The notes beneath the pieces are model-generated. The model did not search any database, had not been told where the DNA came from, and saw only the letters and a list, made by a program, of their open reading frames with translations. A stretch of 64,000 bases of DNA from Halalkalibacillus sediminis (GTDB lineage Bacteria; Bacillota; Bacilli; Bacillales; Alkalibacillaceae), in assembly GCF_002844535.1 (NCBI RefSeq), contig NZ_PJNH01000004.1, positions 194,074 to 258,073 of the forward strand. The letters run 5' to 3'. Shown here in pieces: positions 52,338 to 60,252 of this stretch. The number at the start of each line of letters is the position of its first letter. Position 1 is the stretch's first letter. The translations under genes were made by a program, and so were the position numbers.

Positions 52338-52883
52338 TTGCATAATGATGACCATTTAAATGACGAGTATATGTATTCCCAGTCATATGATCAGTACTCT
52401 CCAGAGCGTCAAAATGGCCAGGGGTTTCCGTTTAATTTATTGGGGAATTTGTTTGGCTACGGGCAAGGCTACGGGCAAAATTACGGGCAAGGTCGTCCAC
52501 CTTTTGGCTCGCCTTTCGGACCTGGTCAACAAGGGCCTCCATTCGGCCAACCAGGATTTCCACCAGGGCAGGGAGGGCCTCCAGGAAGACCGCCATTTGG
52601 ACCACCAGGGCAAGGGGGGCCACCTGGTCAAGGAGGTCCTCCGGGAGCACCGCCTTCCTTTACACCGCAACAACCTCAAGTCAGTGTTCAGGCTGTTGAT
52701 CCAGGAGCGATCCGTCGCTGTATGTTCAGGTATACGTACATCTGGTTGAATAACCGTCGGAGTTTCTGGTTTTATCCTACATTTTTAGGGAGAAACTCGA
52801 TCGCGGGATATCGCTGGACTGGGTTTAATTGGGTATATTTTGGAATAGATTTGAATAGAATTTCTTCATTCCAGTGTTTTTAG
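52338..52883 (+). CDS. Gly/Pro-rich coat-like surface protein
   Basis: A 181-residue protein. Residues 28-105 are low-complexity: short YGQG units then many PPG, GQGG and PFG units. A conserved-looking C-terminal 60 residues (RCMFRYTYIWLNNRRSFWFY and AGYRWTGFNWVYFGIDLNR) is aromatic and seems to be the folded domain known in several Bacillus spore or surface proteins, where it is often wrongly called a transporter. TTG 52338 is chosen from GTGAGGG. Proposed spore role rests on composition and promoter only. Confidence 0.6.
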   Translation: MHNDDHLNDEYMYSQSYDQYSPERQNGQGFPFNLLGNLFGYGQGYGQNYGQGRPPFGSPFGPGQQGPPFGQPGFPPGQGGPPGRPPFGPPGQGGPPGQGGPPGAPPSFTPQQPQVSVQAVDPGAIRRCMFRYTYIWLNNRRSFWFYPTFLGRNSIAGYRWTGFNWVYFGIDLNRISSFQCF

Positions 52884-52892
52884 AAATAGACT

Positions 52893-52927
52893 AAACACCT
52901 ACCTCAATTGGTAGGTGTTTGTTTTTT
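52893..52927 (+). terminator. Terminator of the coat-like gene
   Basis: AAACACCTACC pairs with GGTAGGTGTTT and is followed by TTTTTTCC. Confidence 0.88.
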
Positions 52928-53271
52928 CCCAAACCGGGGGAGGTTCAGGGGAAAATTTATTCGAGATCAGTAATTGCCTTGATAATAAATTGTGGTTGAT
53001 CGTCTATTATTTGATGATCAGATGTTGTAGGAGATTGTTTTGATTTAACCTCATTCCACATAAGTCTTATTCTTAGGATAGCTATAGTTGAAAACTACAC
53101 CAACGGTTTGAGGTATGAAATGCTATAGGTCTGAAGACGTAAAAAGTCCCACGCCGCTTCTTGATGAGCTTCCGTGGGACTTTGATTTTTAAATTTATGT
53201 GTAACTGGGGGAGGTACACAAGTTTTGTATTAGATGGATGAGCGCTTTTGGGTCATCCATTATCTTATTTC
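52928..53271. other. Gene-free interval with two hairpins
   Basis: No open frame is convincing. AAAGTCCCACG/CGTGGGACTTT (53143-53183) is a strong hairpin with T-rich tails both ways. ATGGATGA/TCATCCAT (53234-53260) is a weaker hairpin just after the minus-strand YflT gene. Together they may end that gene; a short RNA between 52930 and 53190 cannot be excluded. Confidence 0.5.
53141..53190. terminator. Strong bidirectional hairpin terminator
   Basis: AAAGTCCCACG pairs with CGTGGGACTTT; tail GATTTTT on the plus strand and TTTTTACG on the minus strand. It is not directly attached to any gene. Confidence 0.75.
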
Positions 53272-53619
53272 TTACGCTAAATAACTTTCTATATTGTCAT
53301 TGCCTGTAACAATCAATAATACTTTACCTTCGTCCATATCTTCTTCATAGTTTTCAGACTCAGCTTCTGAGAAACCAATCTCTTGAAGCTTAGATCTTAG
53401 TTCGTCACCTTTTTTCGCAAACATATTACCTACCGCATTTTTTAAGTCTTGTTCAGAGAATCCGATAGTGTTTGCACCTGCATTATTTGCGATTCTTTTC
53501 GTACGATCATCGTCATGTGATAAAACATAAACATCGTCGCGTCTTACACCGTTTTCACTTAATTTTTTAATGTCTTCCACTAACTTTTCGTCGTTTGTGT
53601 ATTCACGGATAAATGGCAT
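53272..53619 (-). CDS. General stress protein, YflT family
   Basis: A 115-residue protein with GVRRDDVYVLSHDDDRTKRIANNAGANTIG-like N-terminal half, in which DVYVLSHD is the family hallmark, and the acidic C-terminal VLLIVTG. YflT (heat-induced stress protein) members belong to the sigma-B regulon in B. subtilis. Here, a perfect sigma-B promoter precedes the gene. ATG 53619 lies six bases after AGAGGTGA; the GTG in that site is rejected as start. Biochemical role unknown. Confidence 0.85.
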   Translation of the reverse strand: MPFIREYTNDEKLVEDIKKLSENGVRRDDVYVLSHDDDRTKRIANNAGANTIGFSEQDLKNAVGNMFAKKGDELRSKLQEIGFSEAESENYEEDMDEGKVLLIVTGNDNIESYLA

Positions 53620-53661
53620 ATAATTCACCTCTCCTTTGATTGTGTGATTACATTATGGTGT

Positions 53662-53686
53662 TTACCCCTTATTACTTTGGCTAAAC
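53662..53686 (-). promoter_or_regulatory. Sigma-B promoter of the YflT gene
   Basis: Minus strand: -35 GTTTAG (53686-53681), 13-base spacer, -10 GGGTAA (53667-53662). Close match to the general stress consensus. Confidence 0.85.
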
Positions 53687-53717
53687 GTATTGGTGAATTT
53701 GACATAGAATTGTAATG

Positions 53718-55289
53718 TTAATAGCCTGATTCATCCGAAGTTAAGTTGTCCAACGCTTTGTAGTCATGTGTTTTAAGCGGTTTTTCCGCAGGCCCTTCAA
53801 ATACTTCACCCTTATAAGTGAATCTTGATCCATGACAAGGGCAATCCCACGTTCTTTCCGCTTCATTCCAATTTACTTCGCAACCTGCGTGTGTGCATGT
53901 GGTATCTACTATGAAGACTTCTCCATTGGTATCTTTGTACGCGCCTTTTCTTTGACCATCTATTTCTACATGGATTCCTTGATCAGGTTCCAAGCCGGAA
54001 ATATGATCTCTCGGGTGATCCAATTTACCTTTTATGAACTCAGTAGCCATGGACCCTGCTTCCATAGCAAACTCTCTCACACGCGGATGATCCTTCCACC
54101 GAGCTGGAGTAAATAGTCCTTCGTATGGATTTACATCCCCAGTAATCGTATTCTTCATTACTTTTGCAGCCACCAGACTGTTGGTCATTCCCCATTTTCT
54201 GAAGCCTGTCGCTACTAAGACATCATTCGTATTAGATGTTAAAGGTCCGATATAAGGGAGCTTATCAACGGTCACTAGGTCTTGGGTAGACCACCTAAAG
54301 AGAATTTCTTCGATTCCGAACACTTCTTTCCCGAATTTTTCTAATAGTTTATAGCGTTTCATTGTTTCTGTTTCTTTGCCAGCCTTATGACTCTCGCCGC
54401 CGATCAACAAAATGTCTTCTCCGTTATATTTAGTTAACCTGACGGAACGTGTGGCCGAGTCGATACCAAGATGCATGCCATCAATTTTATTTAGTTTGGA
54501 TTTTGCCGCAATAACATAAGAGCGTTCAGCATGCATTTTTGCCGAATATAAACCTATTCCTTCATAAAAAGGGAAGTGGGAGGCAATAATTACTTTTGCT
54601 GCAGTAATCCGTTGCTTGTTTCTAGTATGAACAATGGGGCGAGGGCTATCTGTATCAATCTTAACTGCAGTAGTATCTTCAAAAATTTTAACACCCTGAT
54701 CGGAGATTTCTCGGATCAGATGGTTCAAATATTTCAAGGGATGGAACTGCGCCTGATTCTCCATAATGAGTGCGTTCTCTACAGATAAATTGAAAGGTAG
54801 CTCATTCACTAACTGTCCTTTGATATTCAATTTTTCATAAGCTTGAGATTCTTCTACGATCTTATCTGCATTTTCACCCGTATCCGAAAAAATATAAGCG
54901 TCTTTCTTTTCTAAATCGCAATCAATATTCATTTCCTTGATCAAACGTTCATAGGTACTCATCGCATCTGATTGAGCTTCATAATATAATCTAGCTTCTT
55001 TCTCACTAAAACTATTTATTAAGTCATTATAGATGAGGCCATGCTGGGCAGTGAGTTTAGCAGTTGTATGACCAGTTGTTCCACTGCAGAGCTTTCCAGA
55101 GTCGATCAATGCTATAGATAAATTCTCTTGAGAAAGCAAATAAGCAGTATTGATTCCTGTAATACCACCTCCGACTATTACAACATCAACATTCAAATCT
55201 TCTTCTAATGAAGAGAATGTTGGGGTACTTTCTTTTGCTAGCCAAAGGGATTTAGATTCATTGGGTAACAGAGATGATGTATTTTTCAT
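53718..55289 (-). CDS. FAD-dependent oxidoreductase with C-terminal Rieske domain (YhfW-like)
   Basis: A 523-residue cytoplasmic protein. The N-terminal DAO-type flavin domain has VVIVGGGITGINTAYLL near 36-52 and GTTGHTTAKLTAQHG. Residues 430-515 form a Rieske [2Fe-2S] domain with ligands in CTHAGCEVN and CPCHGSRF. This fusion is known from B. subtilis YhfW, function unassigned; electron passage between FAD and the cluster is expected. AGGAGG precedes the ATG. It lies upstream of the YflT gene on the same strand, but that gene has its own promoter, despite the minus-strand order. Confidence 0.88.
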   Translation of the reverse strand: MKNTSSLLPNESKSLWLAKESTPTFSSLEEDLNVDVVIVGGGITGINTAYLLSQENLSIALIDSGKLCSGTTGHTTAKLTAQHGLIYNDLINSFSEKEARLYYEAQSDAMSTYERLIKEMNIDCDLEKKDAYIFSDTGENADKIVEESQAYEKLNIKGQLVNELPFNLSVENALIMENQAQFHPLKYLNHLIREISDQGVKIFEDTTAVKIDTDSPRPIVHTRNKQRITAAKVIIASHFPFYEGIGLYSAKMHAERSYVIAAKSKLNKIDGMHLGIDSATRSVRLTKYNGEDILLIGGESHKAGKETETMKRYKLLEKFGKEVFGIEEILFRWSTQDLVTVDKLPYIGPLTSNTNDVLVATGFRKWGMTNSLVAAKVMKNTITGDVNPYEGLFTPARWKDHPRVREFAMEAGSMATEFIKGKLDHPRDHISGLEPDQGIHVEIDGQRKGAYKDTNGEVFIVDTTCTHAGCEVNWNEAERTWDCPCHGSRFTYKGEVFEGPAEKPLKTHDYKALDNLTSDESGY

Positions 55290-55536
55290 AAAAAATCCTC
55301 CTCAAATCAACATTAATTATCATTTTTTACTTATTGAACTCGTTTTATTCGTGTCGAAGATTGTCTAAATATTTTAATGCATTAAAGTTATAGTATAAGG
55401 CTGATTATCAGAAAATTTTGTAGTATAATTATATATACTATGTTTATAATTTTTAGTCGTTTAGACCTATATTATTGAAAAGATCGAGCAGGAAGATATA
55501 TAGAGAAGGAATCTTTTAAAAAAGGAGTCAATTGTT

Positions 55537-57198
55537 ATGTGTGAAAAAGAATTATTGAAAAGTGTATTCATGCATGGAATTGAAGATATGGTTTTTGTAA
55601 TGAGGGTAGAAGGAAGCGATACATTCGTCTATGACTTCTTGAATAATTCTGCTAAAGAGAAGACCCATTTTACCGACGATGTGATCGGTAAAGATATGAG
55701 GGATGTAATCCAAGGCTCATCCTTACCTTTTTTATTAGAAAAATATGCATTTGTCGTTGCAAATAAACATACGGTAACTTTTGAAGATTCCTTTCACTCT
55801 CCAAAGTCTAAAGATTATGTAAACGAGACTCGTTTAAACCCATTATTCAATGAAAATGGCGAATGTACTCATGTAGTCGCTGTTACGAGGGATATTACAG
55901 AATTAAAAGAGGCGGAGAAGGCAAGGAACGAATCTAAGAGAATATTAGAGCACAGTAAGCAGCGTTATAAATCTCTATTTGAAAATAATACTGATTCCAT
56001 ATTCTCGGTTGATAAGCAAGGAATCCTACAAGAAGTCAACCTTGCTTTTGAAAAGTTATCAGGATATACCAAAGAAGAACTGATTGGCAGGTCGACCTTT
56101 GATATTCTTCATGAATCATTGCAGCGTAAATCTTTAAGAAACTTCTTAAGAACACTAAAAGGTGAGCCCCAGTCTTTTGAAGCTTCGATTAGCAATAAAA
56201 AAGGTGCTCGCTTCGATCTAATGGTAATAACTACTCCGATTATTATAAAAGGGGAGATTGTCGGTATCTATGTTGTTGTCAAAAATATTAGCGAACAACG
56301 TCATGCGCAAAGGATTTTGAAAGAGAGCGAGGAGCGTTTCCGATTAATCGCAGAGAGTTCACATGACTTGATTACTTTATTGGATCATGATGGAAATATC
56401 ATTTATGCTTCTCCTTCCTATAGACAAGTTGTAGGTTTTTCGCCTGAACAATACATAGGGCACTCACTGTTATACAATGTTCACTCTGAAGATCACAAGA
56501 ATATTATGGATGGTTTTATCACGTCCATCAATGAAAGTTCATTGATTTCTCTGGAGTATCGAGCAAAGCATTCATCTAAAGGGTGGAATTGGTTTGAAAT
56601 GAATGGACGCCCGATCTTCGATGAGGAAGGTGGATTTTTGCATATGGTGGTAGTGTCTCGTGACGTTACACATCGTAAGCAATATGAAGATAAGTTGAAG
56701 TTATTCGCATATCACGATCCATTGACGGATTTACCTAATCGCAGATTGTTTCAGACACATTTGACAGATGCCATGAATGATTATCATCAGAATGGTCATA
56801 AATTCGCTATTTTAATGCTGGACCTTGATAACTTCAAAGCCATCAATGATCATAAAGGGCATGACTTTGGAGATGATGTGATCCGTGAATTTTCTCACCG
56901 GATTAAAAAATGTCTCAGAGGAAATGACACTGTAGCAAGATTAGGTGGGGATGAATTTATCGCGATTGTCCATCATATCGAAAGTAAACAGGACGTAATT
57001 GAAATAGTGGAGCGAATGCGTGAACAACTCAACCATACTTGGGAAGTTCGTGGAGAAGAGGTTGAACTGACAACCAGCGTAGGAATCACTATGCCAAACA
57101 CAGAGGACATCACTCCAGAGGCCTTGATGAAGCAAGTAGATGATGCCTTGTACCGGGCAAAAGGTGCTGGGAAGAATACGTATCAAGTGAGTAAATAA
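55537..57198 (+). CDS. PAS-domain diguanylate cyclase
   Basis: A 553-residue signalling protein with three PAS domains (about 5-125, 135-255, 265-385, each ending in a DIT or DVT motif) and a C-terminal GGDEF domain (390-550). The active site is RLGGDEF, and RGND five residues before it is an intact I-site for product inhibition, so it should make cyclic di-GMP. No membrane helix is visible, so it is a cytoplasmic sensor; no cofactor can be assigned. GGAGTC precedes the ATG. Confidence 0.87.
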   Translation: MCEKELLKSVFMHGIEDMVFVMRVEGSDTFVYDFLNNSAKEKTHFTDDVIGKDMRDVIQGSSLPFLLEKYAFVVANKHTVTFEDSFHSPKSKDYVNETRLNPLFNENGECTHVVAVTRDITELKEAEKARNESKRILEHSKQRYKSLFENNTDSIFSVDKQGILQEVNLAFEKLSGYTKEELIGRSTFDILHESLQRKSLRNFLRTLKGEPQSFEASISNKKGARFDLMVITTPIIIKGEIVGIYVVVKNISEQRHAQRILKESEERFRLIAESSHDLITLLDHDGNIIYASPSYRQVVGFSPEQYIGHSLLYNVHSEDHKNIMDGFITSINESSLISLEYRAKHSSKGWNWFEMNGRPIFDEEGGFLHMVVVSRDVTHRKQYEDKLKLFAYHDPLTDLPNRRLFQTHLTDAMNDYHQNGHKFAILMLDLDNFKAINDHKGHDFGDDVIREFSHRIKKCLRGNDTVARLGGDEFIAIVHHIESKQDVIEIVERMREQLNHTWEVRGEEVELTTSVGITMPNTEDITPEALMKQVDDALYRAKGAGKNTYQVSK

Positions 57199-57386
57199 CA
57201 ATAGAGGCAAAGAGTTTGTAATAATTGAAATATACAATTAATTTTTCTGTAACTGTACTGTGGGGGAATTTATGATATATTCAAGATGAATCAAATCATT
57301 GGTTCACAACAAGCAAAGATTACACTCTTTAACTTAGCCCCCCCTACTATGTTGAAGAGGTCATATGAGTTGTAAACAAATGTAAG
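57199..57386. other. Intergenic stretch with possible 29-codon frame
   Basis: Between the GGDEF gene and its likely terminator an ATG at 57286 opens 29 codons ending at 57375. The ribosome binding site GGGGGAA lies 20 bases before it, too far, and the peptide is not recognised. Treated as untranslated. Confidence 0.4.
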
Positions 57387-57425
57387 ATGATTCACCACTC
57401 AGAGAGAGTGGTGAATCTTTTTTTT
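57387..57425 (+). terminator. Terminator after the diguanylate cyclase gene
   Basis: GATTCACCACTC pairs with GAGTGGTGAATC, followed by eight T. Confidence 0.92.
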
Positions 57426-57429
57426 GATC

Positions 57430-57711
57430 GGCTCTGTTAAAGCTCATTGTTGTTGAAATGGATCAATTAAGATAGTTGCTAGTTGATTCTGACGAATTGC
57501 GTGAGGCGGTGACTCCTAGTCGGCTACAAACGGCCACGTCCTGTGGCCAGCGCCGACACTAGACCGTCCAGGTCTTCGGGGGATTTGATTGCACGAGCTG
57601 AAAATCACGCAAAACTCGCGTATGGGAGTATTGGGAAGTTGAAGCCGTGCCCCCAGGAAAGCTTCCGCCTCACGCAATTCGTCAGAATCAACAACAAACT
57701 TTAACAGCGCC
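57430..57711 (-). repeat. MITE-like element, copy 2 (282 bp, inverted to copy 1)
   Basis: Terminal inverted repeats are GGCTCTGTTAAAGCT (57430-57444) and AACTTTAACAGCGCC (57697-57711). Inside is a perfect 28-base inverted repeat at 57482-57509 and 57665-57692. An extra block of about 60 bases with GGCCAC/GTGGCC is absent from copy 1. Flanks TTTTGATC and TTTTGATT are a nearly perfect eight-base target duplication. No transposase is present. Confidence 0.82.
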
Positions 57712-57914
57712 TTTTGATTAGACGTAAACGCTTGTACAATTATGGAGAGCCTTAGATTTTCTTTTAATGTAATGATTGCGCTACTTTCTCACCGAAAATT
57801 AAAGAAAATGGCCTTAACACATCACATATTTACATATATTAGTGGTTATTGCGCCACTTCGTCGACTATTTCCTTTATAATATAATTAGCTTTAAGTAGA
57901 GAGAAGGATTATCT

Positions 57915-58529
57915 TTGAAAATATCTATACAGTTATTCATGTTCACCCTAGGTTTATTCATATTCAGTTATGGAATTGCTCTTGCTATTACTGTCCAGCA
58001 TCTAGGCATCCACCCTTGGGATGTGTTGAGTATAGCATTGTTTGATTTATTTGGATTATCTATTGGTACTTGGGCGGTAATTGTAGGTCTTGTGCTTGTG
58101 TGTATATCCTTGATTATTGACCGTAAATACATAAATTATGGAACCTTTTTGAATGCACTACTAGTCGGACCATTTGTTGATATGTACTTATGGATCGGAT
58201 GGTTTCCCACAAGTAATGAGACCTTTTTTGAGGTTATAATTCTATTAGTCGCGATTGTTACGATGGGATTCGGTGGAGGAATGTACGCCGCTGCTAGAAT
58301 CGGGGTCGGCCCTCGAGATGGATTCATGCTTTCATTATCTGATCAGTTCGGCATGTCTATAAGTAGAGTAAGGATAGTAGTTGAAACCAGTGTGCTTGTG
58401 TTGGCGTTTTTACTTGGTGGCCCGGTCTTCATTTTTACTTTCATTTATACTTTTATTCAAAGTCCGGTCTTCCAATTCTCCTATCATTATCACTCTAAAA
58501 GATTGGATCAGTTGCTTGGTCGAATATAG
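57915..58529 (+). CDS. YczE-family membrane protein
   Basis: A 204-residue protein with five hydrophobic helices. FSYGIALAITVQHLGIHPWD, GFGGGMYAAARIGVGPRDG and the end of helix 5 are the typical YczE/YyaS blocks. In B. subtilis yczE lies next to the surfactin operon; the molecular role is unclear. TTG 57915 follows AGAGAAGGA by eight bases. Terminator follows. Confidence 0.86.
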   Translation: MKISIQLFMFTLGLFIFSYGIALAITVQHLGIHPWDVLSIALFDLFGLSIGTWAVIVGLVLVCISLIIDRKYINYGTFLNALLVGPFVDMYLWIGWFPTSNETFFEVIILLVAIVTMGFGGGMYAAARIGVGPRDGFMLSLSDQFGMSISRVRIVVETSVLVLAFLLGGPVFIFTFIYTFIQSPVFQFSYHYHSKRLDQLLGRI

Positions 58530-58530
58530 A

Positions 58531-58566
58531 AAAATGCCATGTGCTCCTCAGCGCATGGCATTTTCA
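58531..58566. terminator. Bidirectional terminator
   Basis: AAAATGCCATG pairs with CATGGCATTTT between the convergent YczE and antiporter genes. Confidence 0.9.
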
Positions 58567-60105
58567 TTATCTTTTCTTCTTTTTATCCTCTTTTTTTATC
58601 TTTTTACCCATATCCTCATAGCTATCAACGTTGTCCTTTTTAGCGTTCAATAATTTTTTCACTTCATCAGTGTGCTTTCTAGAAACGAGAATATAGATGA
58701 AATCTCCAGCTTTGATTTCGGTATCCCCATAAGGTGTGACTAAGTCATTATCACGGACGATTGCACTCACGGACGCTTTGTTAGGGAAATCGATTTCGTA
58801 TAATTTTTTCCCGACAACTTCATTCTCACGGTTCGTTTGGAACTGGATCATTTCAGCGTTAGCTTTAGCGACTGAAATGAGCTCGATGGAATGGTGTGGT
58901 GTATCTGTTACCGGCCCCATTAACCCAAGTTTTGTTGCTACATTGGAAATGGTTGAGCCTTGTACAAGCGCTGAGGTCAATACTACGAAAAATATGATAT
59001 TGAAAAACATCTCAGCATTATCCAGCCCAGCAACGATAGGGAATGTGGCTAATACGATTGGAACCGCCCCACGTAAACCGGCCCAAGATAGAAAGACCTT
59101 TTCTTTCACAGTATATTTCATTCCGAGGGTTGATAAAAACACAGCGACAGGCCGTGCAATGAAGATCAATACGAATGAAATGAACAACCCATTAAGAATT
59201 ACAGACCACTGAAAGACTTCATCTGGAAAAGCTAGAAGTCCCAAAATTACGAACATGAGAATTTGCGACATCCAAGCAAACCCTTCATTAAATTGAAAGA
59301 TAGAATAACGGTAAGTGAGTTCAGAATTACCGATTATTAGTGCTGCAACATAAACCGCTAAGAATCCACTTGCATCAATAGAAGCGGCCGCACTATAAGA
59401 AAACAACGCAAACGATACTGCAAATATCGGATATAGACCACTCGATTCTAAATTAATTCGATTGATACTAAATGAAGCAACCTTGCCTAAGATTAATCCG
59501 ATTAAAAGACCAATCCCCATTTGCCAGAAAAAGGATGGTATGAGTATCCATATACTAGCTGAGTCATTTGTGATCAGCTCAATGAAAGTAAGCGTTAAGA
59601 AGACTGCCATCGGATCGTTGGTACCTGATTCGGCTTCCAAAGTAGCCCCCATTTTCGCTTTGATGTTTCTTTCTTTCAAAGCAGCGAATACGGCAGCGGC
59701 ATCGGTCGAACCTACAATTGCACCGAATAGAAAGGCCTCGAGTAGTGTGACATTCAATATAAGGTAAACGGACAAACCGGTTATCAGAGAGGTTAAAAAC
59801 ACCCCGAAGGTTGCTAAAGAGAGAGATGGAAAGGCAACAGGACGCACAGTAGACCATTTCGTCTGCATACCACCTTCAAACAAGATGATGATCAAAGCAA
59901 CAATCCCTATTAACTGAGCAGTTCCGGCATTGTCAAAATAAATGAATCCGAGGTTTTCACTGCCGATGATCAAACCTACTCCAATAAATAAGACAAGGGA
60001 AGGGAGGCCTAAACGACTGGAGAATTTAGCAGCAAGTACGCCACTAATAAGTAGAAATGCGATTAAAAAAATGATTCCGTCGTTCTCGACGACATCGAAA
60101 AACAT
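58567..60105 (-). CDS. CPA1-type potassium(sodium)/proton antiporter with TrkA-C domain
   Basis: A 512-residue membrane protein. Residues 5-385 form about 12 helices with ALIIILFEGGMQT, GAIVGSTDAAAVFAAL and ESGTNDPMAVFL, where the Asp pair of the antiporter core is visible. Residues 405-490 contain a TrkA-C ligand-binding domain ending in KAGDFIYILVSR, as in NhaP2/CvrA-type potassium/proton antiporters. A Lys-rich tail follows. Such proteins regulate cytoplasmic pH or potassium, which suits a halotolerant cell. Ion choice is inference. ATG 60105 has AAAGGGGG upstream. Confidence 0.88.
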   Translation of the reverse strand: MFFDVVENDGIIFLIAFLLISGVLAAKFSSRLGLPSLVLFIGVGLIIGSENLGFIYFDNAGTAQLIGIVALIIILFEGGMQTKWSTVRPVAFPSLSLATFGVFLTSLITGLSVYLILNVTLLEAFLFGAIVGSTDAAAVFAALKERNIKAKMGATLEAESGTNDPMAVFLTLTFIELITNDSASIWILIPSFFWQMGIGLLIGLILGKVASFSINRINLESSGLYPIFAVSFALFSYSAAASIDASGFLAVYVAALIIGNSELTYRYSIFQFNEGFAWMSQILMFVILGLLAFPDEVFQWSVILNGLFISFVLIFIARPVAVFLSTLGMKYTVKEKVFLSWAGLRGAVPIVLATFPIVAGLDNAEMFFNIIFFVVLTSALVQGSTISNVATKLGLMGPVTDTPHHSIELISVAKANAEMIQFQTNRENEVVGKKLYEIDFPNKASVSAIVRDNDLVTPYGDTEIKAGDFIYILVSRKHTDEVKKLLNAKKDNVDSYEDMGKKIKKEDKKKKR

Positions 60106-60252
60106 GAGAGGCCCCCTTTTCTAAATTAATACTTACCCATAATTTTATCATAATAATCTTTTATTATGGTTTAATTTGCTAATAGTTAATATTAACTTTC
60201 ATTTCCATATGATAAAATAATAGTGAAAATATTTTGAAAAAGGAGGGAGATT

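Noticed and set aside
57286-57375. 29-codon open frame before a strong terminator
   Set aside because: The only Shine-Dalgarno-like sequence is 20 bases upstream and the peptide resembles no family known to me; the terminator more simply serves the GGDEF gene.
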